Assembly (NCBI GenBank): GCA_022316685.1
Contig: JAKJHU010000083.1
Span: forward strand, 992,001 to 1,056,000
Reading direction: 5' to 3'
From: Progne subis subis
Taxonomy: Eukaryota; Chordata; Aves; Passeriformes; Hirundinidae
Length of the DNA stretch: 64,000 nucleotides
In this document: in pieces, positions 23,157-36,510 of the stretch
Layout: every line of letters begins with the position of its first letter
Position numbering within the stretch: position 1 is the stretch's first letter
Translations under genes and position numbers: made by a program
Notes under the pieces: model-generated
What the model saw: only the letters and a program-made list of their open reading frames with translations
Told to the model about the DNA's origin: nothing
Database searches by the model: none

Positions 23157-26100
23157 AATTGGACAGAGAAAGGACCTTTGAGGTATATTTTGAGAGAATT
23201 TAGATTTTTTTTTTTCCATGTCTCTTTTTGCATTCTTATAGTGGGTCATGGTATTTTTCTTGGAGCTGATCCAGGTGATATTTTTAAAATTAGTGGCAGT
23301 ATATTGTCAGCTGTCCAGTGCTACTTGGTCTGTGACAGCTTTGGAAGTGTGGTCCTGAGGCCACTGTACTTTTCAGACAGGATAACCTAGAGGGAGAGTG
23401 TGTAAAATGATAGTAAATTAATACACACCTGGGCTTTCTTTTACTTCTGTATCTTCCTGAATTTTCCTTGGCCATTCTATTCCAGACTTAACTCATATAT
23501 ATATTTTTGTACTTGTCCCCACTTGTTTTGCCATGTAATGTGCTGCAACCAACACAAAGGAATTTTGAATTATGAAAGCTGATGATGTCTTCTGCTATGA
23601 TCATCATCCCTGTATTAAAAAAAGAGTTTTCTGACTAGCTGAAAACACGACATTTAGTTCTTGCTATGTTCAGGCTGTGACGGGTCCAACAGCTATTTTA
23701 TTTTAGCTTGGTTTTGAGGCTGCTAATTAAAATAAGCAAAATCCAGGTTATGATAGCTGGTAGTAAATCTATTAAAGTATCTTTAAGGCAGTAGGCAATA
23801 TATATAAAGTGCTATGGGCAACGCAGGTACTTCCCCAGTGTAGGAATGGGTAAAAAACCTGACTGTTTATGCATCATGTTCTAAAGAACATCCATTTTTC
23901 TGTGACAAGGTTTGACTTAAGAAGATCCACGTGGGGATGATGTTTCTACAGGAGTATCAGTGTGGAAGTTTGCTGTGGTTCCTCTTTAGTCTGTCCTGGC
24001 AGAAAGGCAAATTTCCCAGCCCAGGAAAAGCAGCCAAATCTGCTGGATATTTTTATGGTTTGTGCTACAACCACCCAAACCACACATATAAGTTCAGTAG
24101 CAGAAAAAACCTTTTTATTGTATGGCAGTATTGAATATTCTCATTTATTTAAGCAAATAGAGGTGTTAGGAATTTGCATCTGCCTCTGGTGATGCAGGAT
24201 CGCTATGTTAATGACAAAAAGGTTTCTTATCAGAATTCTGAACAGCACTTCCCAATTTCCTGTTTTTTCTCCCTCTTGGGAATGGCTTGTACCAGGCTGC
24301 AGAAGAGCAGCACTTCCATATATCTGCCCTCTCTAGCAAGTACATGAAAAAAGAGGTTCATTATTGGGACTGTAAATATAAAAATCTTTCTAATGTGATT
24401 GTTGATATCCTTTGTGTCATGTATTTCATGTACCTGGGTGCACTTTGATATTGTAGTGAAATCTGTTATATTTCAGACTGTTAGAGAATTGAATGCTTAT
24501 TTTAGTCACTTGACAGCAGTATTTTTTCACCCAGCTAAAAAGTCTATTTCTCAAGATTTATTATTTGAAAATTATTTTTGTTTTTTTAATAATAGAATAT
24601 TTTCCTTGGAAACTTAGACTTTCTTTTGTAGCTTAAGGATTAGAACCAAAAAATACTATTTCAAATTGATGACTTTTATTACCTTTCTTCTTGTCAGGTT
24701 AAATGTGTATTATGTATGAAATACAAGTAAAATTGAAAATGCCTGGATACATTTTATTCCATATTACTTCCTGTTGCATTCGGTGCATGTTACATAAGAG
24801 GACATTAAACAGATTGTCTATATTCACTTTCAAAGTGTGAAGAAAATGATGGTTAAACATATCTGTAAATGCAAATTTCAGTAGTTTTTATGTACTGGAA
24901 TTTAATGCCAACCTAATTACATCTGTTTTGATAATATATAAACTAAACACTGTAACATAAGGTATGGCAGATAGATAATAAGACGGTTTGTTTTGTTTTC
25001 AATATTTAAATCTTTTCATAGTTTTGATAAAATTTGCTAAGGCTTTCTGTGAAATCATCTTACATTGCTGGTGCTGGTAATTCAGGTTAACTTTCTCTTC
25101 CAACTCCCCCTTTAATAGTGTTCAATTTTCATTTAATCAGAAATGAAACAAAATCTGCATATCAAGCATTTTCTTTTTGATCAAATGAAACCACTTCAGG
25201 CTTTTCTCTCTCTCTCCCCAATTATTTATTTATTTAATTCATAAATAATAATTTTGTAAACCTAATCACGATGCTGCTGGAGCTTGACCACTAGTGTCTG
25301 TCACAGTCCTGCCAACCAGAATGTGCTGAGTTGTTGTGAGCTGAGGGTTTGTTTGAAAGCGGAAAAAAATCTGCTTAGTGCCTATTCCGATTAATGAGTG
25401 AGAGTGGAACGCCTTCAATTTTCAGGCTTGTTTTGAATGCCCAGCAATAAGTGAACTTTAAACCAAGTAAAAAGTTAAACCGCAGGTTTTTGATGAGCTT
25501 TTATGAGGAAGATAGGAGTTGTGGAGTCCTCAGTGAGCAGAGCCCCGAGGTCACAACTCTGGTGCATCCTGGTGTTGCATTTTATCTTCTTCTATCCAGT
25601 TACAAAATCCCACCCAGATCCATGTAGAAGAAGGTGAAAAAGAAGGACTAAACCTCCATCTTGCTTTATCTATCTCTTACTGTGTTCTAAACCCTTAAAC
25701 TCTGAGTTTTGCACCCTGTGATATCACACACTTCTATCCAAACTCCACACCCACAGTCCCAGTGCTGTCACTCAATTTTGGGAGCCTTCTCCACGGCCTC
25801 AGGTCAATGCAGTGTTTGCTTGGGGGTCAGTGCCTGGCAGCACAGAAAGCCTGGAATTCTCAGAGACCAGGGCTCCAACATCCTGGCACCTGCCTGTGTG
25901 CCAGCCCTTGGTGCACAGAGGGAGCACACACAGGGGTAAGGCAGGTCTCGTGTTTGCAGGAGTTTCTCTGATCACTGAGCGGGTCGGTTCCCTGTTCATA
26001 ATCACTTTTGTCAACAGCTGCTTGTGTGTGTGTGCCAAGGGAACTTGGCTGTGCCTGGAAACGCTTCTGTGGAAATTCCAACCACTCACAAAATCATTGG

Positions 26101-26810
26101 GTGTGATAGTGGCAGTGGAAATCAGAGACGTTTGGGGGAATCAAAGGAAATCTGGGATGAGTGGCCTGTCCTCACTATGAAGATGCCCATCCTGTGTCTC
26201 ATCTTTTGGCATTTTCTTGACAACCTGTGCAGAATTCTTTCACTGTTTTCGGCACTCTGCCACCTGCAGTAGTTTCTGAACAAGGATCCTCTGAACTAGA
26301 GGCTCCCTAGACTGTTTCATAGTCAAGGTTATCCTTGAAAAAGTTCTCCTATTACTTTCTCTTAGATTTCAGCCAGGAAATGGATGTTCAAGGAAAATTC
26401 ATTTCAGAATGATGAAGGGCAATTCTGTAAATAACCACAGACTTTATAAATCAAGGCAGGTATCAGGCTAGTCAGGAAGATGTAGGGAAATGAGAGAAAC
26501 TGGCTTAAATGTTCTTTATGATGACACTGCAGAGCAGTCTATAAGAATGGTACAAATTGAATCCCCAACAAAATGGAAGCTCACAAAAACACATTGTAGA
26601 CCAGTCTGCATTATTTTATATTATTTTATATCTGTAATTACTGGCAACTTAATCTGTTAAATTGCTTGTAGATAAATACTTCTCTTTGATTTGTTCAGTC
26701 TGTGCTTGTCTCAATTGATGGTCTGATGAAATTCCAAGATAAAATGGTACTTGATGCCCATAGCAGGGAACTTCCTATGGTGCAGTTTCTTCTATGGTCC
26801 CATTATGGAC
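23157..26810. other. unique non-coding sequence
   Basis: No gene or transposon seen. The stretch from about 24,690 to 25,260 is long, AT-rich, free of repeats and dense in homeodomain-like and GATA-like words. It is a reasonable place to look for conserved non-coding sequence, though base composition alone would also give such words. A small duplicated TTATTTTATA word lies near 26,611-26,632. Confidence 0.45.
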
Positions 26811-26886
26811 CAAACAACAACAAGAACACAACAAAAACCAACCAACCAACAACAACAAAAAAGCCCCCACCAAAAAAACCCAAAGA
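26811..26886 (+). repeat. A/C-rich low-complexity block (CAA, CCAA units)
   Basis: Irregular CAA, ACAACAAAA and CCAACCAACC units. On the opposite strand this yields the hydrophobic end of a 169-codon open frame (27,284-26,775), which is therefore not good evidence of a membrane protein. Confidence 0.85.
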
Positions 26887-27487
26887 AAGATGTACCCTCC
26901 TACTATCACTTGGCATTTAAAGAGGCAGCTCAAGTTCCGTTTCCCATATTTCATCCAAATCCATGTAGATTTCTCAAGTCTCCAGAGGCTGCAGTTATCT
27001 TCCCAAAAGGGAGAAGATGCACTTAATTGTTGATGATATTCTGATGTTTCTAACAAACAAACCATTCTGGTTTGTTTCTGGTTTTGTGCGTAACTGGGGA
27101 TGTGTGACTCTGTATTTTGTTTTTCTATTAAGCACCTGGTATCTGTTCCGAAATCAGAGACTGATACTTTGAGTAAGCCTTTGTCTTTCATTATTTCAGG
27201 GTTTATATGTGTGTGTAGACCTCCTGTGAATTTCAGCCTTCTTAGAGCTTGATTATTATCTTCACACTCCTGTGTAAGAATCACTCATGCAACTCCATGC
27301 CTGCCCTGTCAAAGGCAAACCTCCTCGGAAATGTTCTCACCCTGATTCTGGTGACCTCTTTCTTTTCTTTTTTTTTAGGGAAGGCAGAAATGAAAGTTTT
27401 TCCTTGAAGAGTTATACACACAATAATTTCTTAAATCTCTGCATTCTCTCAGCTGGCTCTTGAAATTGGAACTAAAGAGAAATTATA
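26887..27487. other. unique non-coding sequence
   Basis: Nothing recognised apart from the chance minus-strand open frame noted for the adjoining low-complexity block. Confidence 0.5.
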
Positions 27488-27650
27488 AAATGGTTTGGGT
27501 TGGAAGGACCTTGCCATAGGCAGGGGCACCTTCCACCATCTCAGGCTGCTCCAAGCCCTGTCCAGCCTGGCCTTGGGCGCTTCCAGGGATCCAGGGGCAG
27601 CCACAGCATCTCTGGGCACCTGTGCCAGGGCCTCACCTCCCTCACAGTAT
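27488..27650 (-). mobile_element. CR1 LINE 3'-end fragment
   Basis: The plus strand shows ATGGTTTGGGTTGGAAGGAC, CAGGGGCACCTTCCACCATC, CCAGCCTGGCCTTGGG and CACCTGTGCCAGGGCC, the reverse complement of a songbird-type CR1 3' end. Relative to the 42.8-kb copy, a segment of roughly 30 bp is missing between GGAAGGACC and CCATAGGCAGG. It is 5'-truncated to about 160 bp and has no coding capacity. Confidence 0.92.
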
Positions 27651-30600
27651 TGTGCAAATGCCATTCCTTCTACCCTGAGGTGCTGAGGGTTTGGACACGA
27701 CTTGTGTTACTCAGTGAACGTTAGCACTGGAGCACAGCCCTTTCCTATTCATTTTAGTCAGTAAATCACTGACAGGAAAACTAAAGAATCGCTCCCAAGT
27801 TCCTTGTTTTAGGTTCCAATCTGAATTTAAAGTTACGTGTGGATACCGCGGTGTTAGTGCTTCTGGTGACTGCCCCCAAAATGTGCATGCATTTTTATGT
27901 AACCACACAAAAGGGCACACATTCATGCATAAACACATGCAAATGTAAGTGGAGGGTGTGCTGGCAGCTAGGAAATGATGACAAATGATGCTAAAAATTG
28001 TTAGCACTTTGTAGTTTACAGCACTAGGTAAGCTTGCTGAATTAGTAGAGGGTCTTTCCTTAAGTATTAAAGTATCACAATTTAAAGGTGTTTAGTTCAG
28101 CTTAATTTGTTTGGATTGTGTCTGAGTGTGGTTTTTTTGTTTTTTTTTTTTTTCCTTTTTAATACTGCTACTGATACCTATTCTCACATGCCCATAGTGG
28201 TGGAAAGGAGAAAAGTGTTAAGTCTGTTAAGACCAGTGACATTTTTACTGCATCATCACAATTTCAGGACAACTTTAGGTCTCAGTGGCAAATTATAAAC
28301 TCCAATCTGCATCAGGGAGTCTATTTTAATGTGCATTCCAGCATTTCACTGCACAATATTTCAAAGTGCATCCCAGGATTTGCCCTGCTGCTGGATCATT
28401 ACAGAGTGTTTTGCTATCTCTGAGTTACGGAAATCCCGACTACTTGGAGAAGAAGCTAATCCAGATAGGAATTCAGGATTAAGGATTAGCTGAAATGTTC
28501 TGGGTTTTACAGAAAAAAACCTGTATTTCCAATTTTTAGAGTACGAGGAAGCTTTTTTGATCATAGAACTCGCTATGTTGGACTGCTGGAGGACCATTTA
28601 TTCTCCTGCTTCTCTTACGTTAGCTCTGATGGATGATCAAAACAAGGAGCAAGGAGAGCAGAAGAGGCTGGAGGAGCTTGGCTTGGCATTCAGAACTTGG
28701 GCAGCACCAGGAAAAGTCCTTTGTCTTCAACATTTCCCCCTCTTCTCCTTTCTGAAGAGAAGGACAGTTGCTGATTTTTAAAATTTTTTTTAAAGAATCT
28801 CCTGCAGAGATAATTTTTTTCCCCTCCCCTTGGTGCTAGGCATCAAACTATGCCTCTTTCTATCTTCAGCTTCCCATCTGTTAGCAGAAAGTGATGAGTC
28901 TGAGGAAAACTGCTCTGGAAAGTAGGGTAGCTTCCTTCAGGAGGAGGTGCTGGGATGGCTTGACAAGTTCCTTGTGACCATTTGCCTTCTTTGTCCTCGC
29001 TGCTAATAATCAGCAAATGGCTCGGTTTTAACTCGTGCAAAATATTTGTCTTTTAATTCCCTTTTTCTGGGCTTAAAATAAATGGACTTTGTTGGGTTTT
29101 CTGGTGAATGTGTATGATTCCTTGCTGAGTTTCCAAAGAAGAAAGAGCCTCATGAATAGAAGTGTTGAGAAGGTGATTCATTCCCAAAACCCAGATTCCT
29201 TCTCCCAACTTGGTGCTTCTGAGTGGGGGTAGGAGAGGGGAAAACGCAAAGCGAGGAGCTGAAGTGACTGAGGAGGAGCTGCAAAGATTTGGCAGCAGCT
29301 CCCCTTGGAAACGTTTGGATCAAATCTCTTGGTGTGTCTCTGCATTCATCCCTTTCCCCCCACCCAACACTTCAGTGATTCTCGAATCCTTGGGCCAGTG
29401 TGAGAGTGCATTTGGCAGGCAGGTAGAGACAAAAAGCAGGGAGTTCCTGCCAGCAGGGAAAGCAGACGACCAGGCTGAGGGGGGAAGAAAGCCCTATGAA
29501 AAGGGCTGATGATCCCTGCTGAATACCAAAAAGCTGCTGGGAAATTAGATCTCCTGAGATGTCACTAATTTGGGAAGAAAGCTCCATTTTAATCTTGCCC
29601 GCAATTAGACAGCAGAGAAGCAAGCGAGGCTTCATTAGCTCAGCCAGTCACATAGGGGGTTTCTTGATTTCTTCCTCTCTCTGTTGTGTAACTGTGCTCC
29701 ATTCATGGTCTCTTCTCCGTGGCTTCTCATTACTGGCATCCTTGTCTGGCTGAACTTTGTACATGGCTTGCCTTAATTTATTTGAACTCTTGCTGCTGTT
29801 GTGGCAGAGTTCAAAGCTGTGTATCCTCAGGAGCAAGAGCCATGGGAGGTCTGTAGCTTTCCTAATAATCAGAAAATCTTGACAATATTGGAAATCAGAA
29901 TTTCACTTGTTTTTTTTTGCATTGAAAGCTTGGACCTTGTCTTGTATTCTCTTATAGCTTTTCTTATTCCAGGTCTTCTGTTATCTTGTCTGTGGGCTCT
30001 AGAGTACACACTGGCCCTTAATTGCAAAACCTAGTTTTATGTACAGATTTGGATTCCTTTAATAATCCTAATAATACTTTTATCTGTCAGGGAGCAACTT
30101 TTTCTTCTTCTGTAGTTTCCACTTAATCTTTTTTGATAATAATGAAAAGAATGAAGCCTTGTTATTTTTCATTGTTTAACACAGATATTTTATAATTCTT
30201 TTGATGAACCTGATTTGATTTTGTTTTGTATTTAAAATTGTTTAACCCTAATACATGGCTTAATTAAAACAAAACCAAAACAACAATAAACCTCAGGCTT
30301 TTATTTATAGATTAATTATTTTTAATTAATTAAAGAAAGAGAAAGTTATGTTTTTATACTCACATTTCTGACACACTGGCAGCAGCCATGAGTTAACCAT
30401 GTTTGATGTGTGCTTTTCTTGTTCTTGGATTTACACCATTATTTTCCTATTGATGGAATGTCATTACCTGCATTTCTCTTCTATCCATTGAACAAACACC
30501 CAATTTCCTACTGATTGGTATATTTTGACATCCAGACATTTTCCAAATTGCATCATGTCATGGAGTTCGTAGGTTCGTTCACGTGAAGGAAATGTCTCTT

Positions 30601-33600
30601 GCTTGACAAGTTGTTTGTCTTTATGATGTTCCATCCTCAATTTCCTAAACTCTCCTGATGCTTTGCTTTCCGTACACTGATTTATTGTTTTGTCATGGTG
30701 TTTAATGAACATGGAAATGGTTGCCTGAAATATTTCTGAGTTTTCTATTCGACTTTTTTAGAGAACATAATCCTTCCTGGTACCTGATCTTGCTTGAATT
30801 TTAATTCTATTTAGCAGTTCGCTCACAACAAGTGTTAAGAGATTGCAATGATTTTTGCAAAGCTTTGGACATTTTGTGAAGACCTCTCTCTTGATTAACT
30901 TTCATGTACATTTAACATTTGTAAAATACATCAGGTTTAGGGGGGTTTTGCACTGGGGACCCTGCACAGGTACAAGTAATGGAGTTCAGCTACATCAGAT
31001 GCTGATGCCTGGTGTTCAGAATAAGAAATACAGGAATTTTTTGAAGTGGTAATCAGTGCTTATTTGGACCTAAATCCCTCCAGTATCCAGTATTGGGTTC
31101 CTGAGGACTACTGATAGCCACAGTTGTTTGAATTCCTAAATGAAAACGTGACTGTGCTTCTCCTGGCTGCATTTATAGGAACATCCTCCAGCTCAGTCTC
31201 ACCTCTGCAGTAATCCTCTGGTCCTTGTTATCTGCTTAGATAATTTAAAGCTCTGATGTGCTGCGTTTTTCAGCTCCTTAAATGCTGTTCCATCATCAGC
31301 CTGCTCACCAGGAGACCTCTTAGCAGGACATCAGCTGGTCTGGCAGGAGCTACCCAAGGCTTTACTTTTTTTTTAATGGATGTCTGTGCCACGCTGTTCT
31401 TGAGTTCCAGCAGGTTTATGAGACTTCCCCCCTCCCCAGGATAATTTCCACTCAGACCCCTGAATACAGCCCTGGGAAAAAGCCTTGGGTTGTGCTGAGA
31501 TTGTGAGATTGAATTGGGCACTCTGGAGAAAAATCCCTGGGTCTGGCTGGCAGCTCTGCCCTGGGTTCCTTTCTGCACTGCCGCAGCTCACACCTTGTAC
31601 CAGACACAAACCTGATTTACATCACCTCTACGCTTGCTTTTCATCTTTTTACTTTGTGGTTTATTTCTCATCTCATGTCCAGTTGCTAGAGAGTACAAAA
31701 GATTTGGTTTTATCAGACATTAGGACTTAAGACTTAGTCCAGTTTCAGGTCTTTAAATATATTTTGATGTATTGTTTAAAACAGTCTTCTGGAAGTGGAA
31801 TATTCAACTACCACATAGGCTTGGGGTCATGTGAGGTTCTTAATGCCTTTTGTTATGTTTTTCATCATTTTGCTGCAACTTTGTCACCTGTGTCCCAAAG
31901 CCAACTCGCAGCAACCCTGTGTTCCACTTATATAAACTTCACTTTTATACTTAATGAAACTTGACTTCCTGCCCAGAGATAAAGCTTTGATGCGCTCTGA
32001 CCTGCCTGCACTGCTATTACCTGTGTCTGTAAAATCATTGTTTAAGAGTAGGAAATAGAAAAGAAAATCTTTGTTGAGAATATTTGCTCAATGAGCAGGG
32101 AAATCACTTTTGACAGCTAGAATATGCATTGGACCTTTAAGGCAAACAAGCAAAAAAAGAGATAAATCTGTACAGAAGGATTTTCCTTTCTTCCCTGTAC
32201 TGTGAGGGAGGTTGATGGGGCAAAGTACAGATGAAAAATACAATTAGATGGCAAGATGCTTTATGTGGCCTAAAGCACATGTAAGACTTACTCATAAGAA
32301 ATAGTCAATTTAATTATGTTTATAGAAAGCCAGGCATGGGAGAGAGGAGAGATAATGAATTATACAGCGGCCAAAAGAAATTTCTGTGTCTAATCCTGAG
32401 TGGTAATTGGTTTCCTTTTCCTAAATGGCCGCTGTGAGTTACTGTTTTATTTTCCAACTTTCTCTTATTCACAAGGTTCAGAATTTGGATCCCTGCGGGC
32501 TCCAAATCCCATTTTCCGTGCTTGTTTTTTTCCCTTTGTTCCTTTCCTTCTTCCTGTCCCCTTCTGCTTACCTCACTGCAGCCCTGTCCTGGCCAGGTAG
32601 TCTGGCCAAAATAGCTGCAGCCATCTGGAGCAGCCACTGGGAACCTCTCGGTGACTTCCTCTCATTGCAAATGTCAGCTTGAATCTTCTCTCCTTTGCTT
32701 GCTGCTCCTTAATTTTATTTTCATTTTGCTAGTCATTATTCAGCAAGGTGACTGTGATGTTTGATTGTGGGGATGCAGAGCGTGCACGAAAATTGCCGTG
32801 CAGGGGAGAGCTCTTCTCTTCCCCCTCTGTCTTGCCCATTGTCTTAATCCACATCAGGGTCTGCTCGCCACTGATATTTCATCTCTGCTGTGAGAACCAT
32901 CGTGGTGCACTGCAATTATATTTAGATTCAGAACTGTCTGAGTTTCCTTTTAAAAGACACAAAGAAAATAAAATGCAGACAAGCCGTTATTTTTCAATTA
33001 AGGTAATTTTTTTTGTATCATTCCCAACGCATTTTTTGTGTTTTCAGATGTTTGGTGAATTGCTTTGTTTCCTGATAAGCAAACCAAGCCTTGCTTTCTT
33101 TCCATTATGGTTATTCCTGCCACTTGCAATTAGATGGGAATGTTTTGTCAATTTTGTTGTGGTTTTAAATAAGCTATGCTTCTATTTGTACAATTGTTTG
33201 AAATGATTCCTTAGGACCTTGATAAGGGAAAATTAGGAGCACATTAAAAAATTAATATCTGCATAAAGTTAGTTTAACAGTGATTTTAAGACAATCTTCT
33301 GAATAAAATTATGAATGTTTTAGCTTGCCCTTCAGGTGAGTGTTGGGGTTAGGACAGAGCCTGGCTCGTGGTTCTGGATGGTCAGAGCAGCCAGCAGGAG
33401 GCTGTTGGGCTGCATTTGGCTGAGTAGGGTTTAAGCAGTGAGGACTAACTCCACACAACTCTGCCAGCAAAGCTGAGCCCAAAGTTCCTCGGGGGCAGCT
33501 GTGAAAGAGGACTACAGTGTTTGGTTGCTTTAATAGTCTGAAGAGCAAAGTGGTTTTTATTACTAGACCTGATTTTCTGAGTATTTGCATCATCTTTAAG

Positions 33601-34012
33601 TTAGGAATTAATAATGCATCATATTTACTTTAGAAATTCTCAGTTTGTTGAAAATGGAGGAGTAATGCGATTGCCTCCTCACCTCCCTTTTAGGTCTTTG
33701 TCATGACCTTTTGAGTTCTCTGCGCTTTGGCAGCATTCACACAATCCTTCCAATGCCTCAGACTGTAGCTGTAGCTGTCTGTCATTTTCCAAGAAGCATT
33801 TTCAGGGCGCAGTGCAGATCCATCATTTACAAAGGGCTATTTCCATTCCAGCTTTCACTCTTATGTGAAATCCATCTTCTCTGGGTCCAAACTTTGAGAG
33901 CACAGTGGAGTCGGGGACAATAAATGGTGATGAGAGAAGGTTACTAGTGAGCAGACTTTTCATTCCTAGGGCAAATCTTGGCATTGAGCTGTTCCTGCTC
34001 TAGAGGGGAGTT
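27651..34012. other. unique non-coding sequence
   Basis: No gene or transposon recognised. Contains a T-rich tract at 28,132-28,153. A 152-codon plus-strand open frame at 32,748-33,206 is in AT-rich sequence and could be chance; it includes no known domain. A donor-like CTTCAG/GTGAGT lies at 33,334 without a partner acceptor at a sensible distance. Confidence 0.5.
28132..28153 (+). repeat. T-rich tract
   Basis: T7-G-T14 low-complexity run. Confidence 0.85.
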
Positions 34013-34190
34013 TATAGAATCACAGAATGCTAGAATGGGGCAGGGACATCTTCCACTGTCCCAGGTGGCTCCAAGTCCCATCCAGCCTGGCTTTGGACAC
34101 TTCCAGGGATCCAGGGGCAGCCACAGCTCCTCTGGGCACCCTGTGCCAGGACCTGCCCACTCTCACAGGCAATAATTCCAATTTAATTTC
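34013..34190 (-). mobile_element. CR1 LINE 3'-end fragment
   Basis: Starts with TATAGAATCACAGAATG, the usual CR1 tip repeat, then GGGGCAGGGACATCTTCCAC, CCAGCCTGGCTTTGGACACT and CACCCTGTGCCAGGACC, all in reverse orientation. The stretch expected between the tip and GGGCAGGGACA (GGGTTGGAAGGGACC and about 25 further bases) is absent, an internal deletion. About 180 bp remain and there is no coding capacity. Confidence 0.92.
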
Positions 34191-34762
34191 AGTTTTTTCT
34201 GCTACTCAAATGGTTGCTTGGTGGTTGGTACCTTCACCAGAGAATTTCTTTATGACCTTCCTGTCTTTCCTTCCCAGCTATAAATCCTTTGCAGAGAAAT
34301 GTAGGCCTGGCAACTCCCAATCAAAACTTCCTCTGTAAAAAAAACCCAGGGTTGCTTCAAGAATTAAGAGCGAGTCCTTGAACTGCTTTTGGAATTGCCT
34401 GTGAGAGACTCAATATCCCCTGGCTGTGAGATGGGGATGGACACCTTGGAGAAGGCAGGGACTCACAATTTGTATCATCTTTTCTTTTCTTTTGTACCAT
34501 CTGAATCTTCTCCTCCTGGAACAAGGTCAGGAGGGTTACTTTTTCATATGCCTCGTTACTGGCTTTCTTCCCCTCATTTATAGGAAACCCTTGAGGAGTT
34601 AAGCAGATAAGGAAATCCTACAGGATATGGAAGCATTTTTCTTAATTTTAGGTGCTAATTTAAAAGGAATAGGCATTTGGGCAAGTATTATTACTTGTAC
34701 AGAGATTCTTTCAAGTACTAGAAATCTGGAACTGCCGCTGTTTCAGAGGCAAATAAAATTTA

Positions 34763-34764
<2 letters not shown>
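34191..34764. other. unique non-coding sequence
   Basis: No recognised element between the CR1 copy and a long T run. Confidence 0.5.

Positions 34765-34802
<38 letters not shown>
34765..34802 (+). repeat. long poly-T tract (about 38 nt)
   Basis: Uninterrupted T run followed by CTTCCTCCTAAG. A closely similar word (CTTCCCTCCTAAG) follows the T-rich tract at 10,471-10,484. Confidence 0.9.
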
Positions 34803-36344
34803 CTTCCTCCTAAGCCAGGTTGAATTAATTGGAAAGCAACGAACCCATTATTTCTGACTGATTCAGATGTGCTTAGGAAGGCGACTTTGAAGGCTGGTAA
34901 TTCTGAGAGGGGAATAGGGATGGTATTTTTCATGAAATATCTGAATTATTACTGGCGATTACAATATCCGCGTCAGGCTGATGAGCTTTGTGCAAGGCCA
35001 TCATTCAGCCATCTGCAGCAGCTCACTGAGCAGTTTGCGCTTTATTGGTGACTTTGGGGAATCGTGTGAGGGAAGGACGGGCTGTAGAGCTCAGAGAAAT
35101 GGCTGTGAAGAGGGAGGAGACAATGAAAACTGCCTTGGTCACAACGAAGCTTTGCAGAGAACCTTTTAAACTCCTCATCTATCACATTTATTCGCACACT
35201 ACTGGTACTGCAGTGTCCAGGATGTGCTGCTTTAGACACTCAGGGTGACAAAGTTTGGGAAAGCGTGACAACCACGGCAACTCTGGACTAACTTTGTGAG
35301 GACGAGTGAGCTCTTGGCTCCTTGGGAGGATGCTGCTGCTCAGGGCCAGGAGAGTGCCCTGCTTTTCCAGGGAAATGGTGTCAAACAGTTCCTGCAATCC
35401 ACAGGGTAAATCAGCTTGTGTGGGAGTCCCTCCTCCAAGTGGCCTTTTCAGCTCACTTGACTGGAGTTGGAGGGAGATGAGGAGTTTTGAACTCGGTGCC
35501 TGCTGGTTCTTATATACATTTATGGAGAGTCTGTCCTCTTTGTTTAGCTGCTCTGAGTGCGGTTGAGGGATTTATCTTATCTTTGTTTATTCTTATGTAT
35601 TTGCTAGATAAGAAGCAAAAAAGCGTTGCATCTGATATTTTCAAATCAGAGAGCAAAGAGTAAATATTTAATGTCAAAACCAAGTATAAATACTGAATAT
35701 AATGGGTTTGGATTTTTCCTTATGATTTTTTGACTGCAGTTACTCAGACGCCCTCCTGGAAGGCTTCAATATGGATGGTGCTGAAGGATGGTGCTCCTTC
35801 TTCCCAGCATAATAATCCATATTTAATGTGTCACTTCTGAAATGATAATGCACAGGTATAGCTGCTGACAAATGTACCTCTGTGGTTTCCCAGAGTAACA
35901 AGCTGTTTCGCTGGTTTCATGTTTATCCTCTCCATCTCTGAAAACAATGAAAAATACTCTTGCAATCTAATTTACCTGTGGTAGGAGACAATGCTGAGAG
36001 CACCTGTCTTTCTCCCACTACTGAACACCTGCTGAGAGGGTTCATGCATCAGTTTTTTCTCCTGAAGAGTTTTGTCTCTTTTACTTTCCTTTCAGCATCC
36101 CTGCCTCCCAGCAGACGAGTGTCACTCTGCCCTGAGCAGCGTGGGTGTGCCATTGTGCTTCCTCCACTTCACATCTCCAAGAATATTCTTGCTACCAAGC
36201 CATTGTCTTATTTTCCCACCTGCTCTTTCCTTAATTGCTGTAAATTCCAGAACTACACCGGTGCAAGGCTGGGTTAGCACCCCAGGGCAGGGCTTTAAAC
36301 ACCAGCGTGTGCACGTCGTTCTGGGCTTTACCTGTCCAAGCAGG
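34803..36344. other. unique non-coding sequence
   Basis: No gene or repeat recognised. About 34,930-35,060 has balanced composition with CpGs (ATCCGCGTCAGG, GGCGATTAC) in an otherwise CpG-poor area, which may indicate a constrained element. Confidence 0.4.
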
Positions 36345-36510
36345 GAGGTGCCTGGGAGGGACCTCAAAGATCATCCAGTGCCACCCCTGCCATTGGCAGG
36401 GATACCTCCCACCACCCCAGATTGCTCCAAGCCCCATCCAGCCTGGTCTTAGCACATCCAGGGATCCAGATGTAGGCACGGCTGCTCTTGGCACCTCTGT
36501 CCTGCCTGCT
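36345..36510 (-). mobile_element. CR1 LINE 3'-end fragment, diverged
   Basis: Reads GGGAGGGACCTCAAAGATCA, CCAGTGCCACCCCTGCCATT, GGCAGGGATACCTCCCACCA, CCATCCAGCCTGGTCTTAGC and CCAGGGATCCAG in reverse orientation. It carries more mismatches than the 38.1 and 42.8 kb copies, so it is probably older or of another subfamily. Confidence 0.9.

Noticed and set aside
26775..27284. 169-codon minus-strand open frame with a hydrophobic C-terminal part
   Set aside because: The hydrophobic run is the reverse translation of the CAA/CCAA low-complexity block at 26,811-26,886, and the rest matches nothing known.
27812..30580. GGTTCC/GGTTCG words resembling tRNA B-boxes
   Set aside because: No matching A-box or cloverleaf could be drawn around either site.
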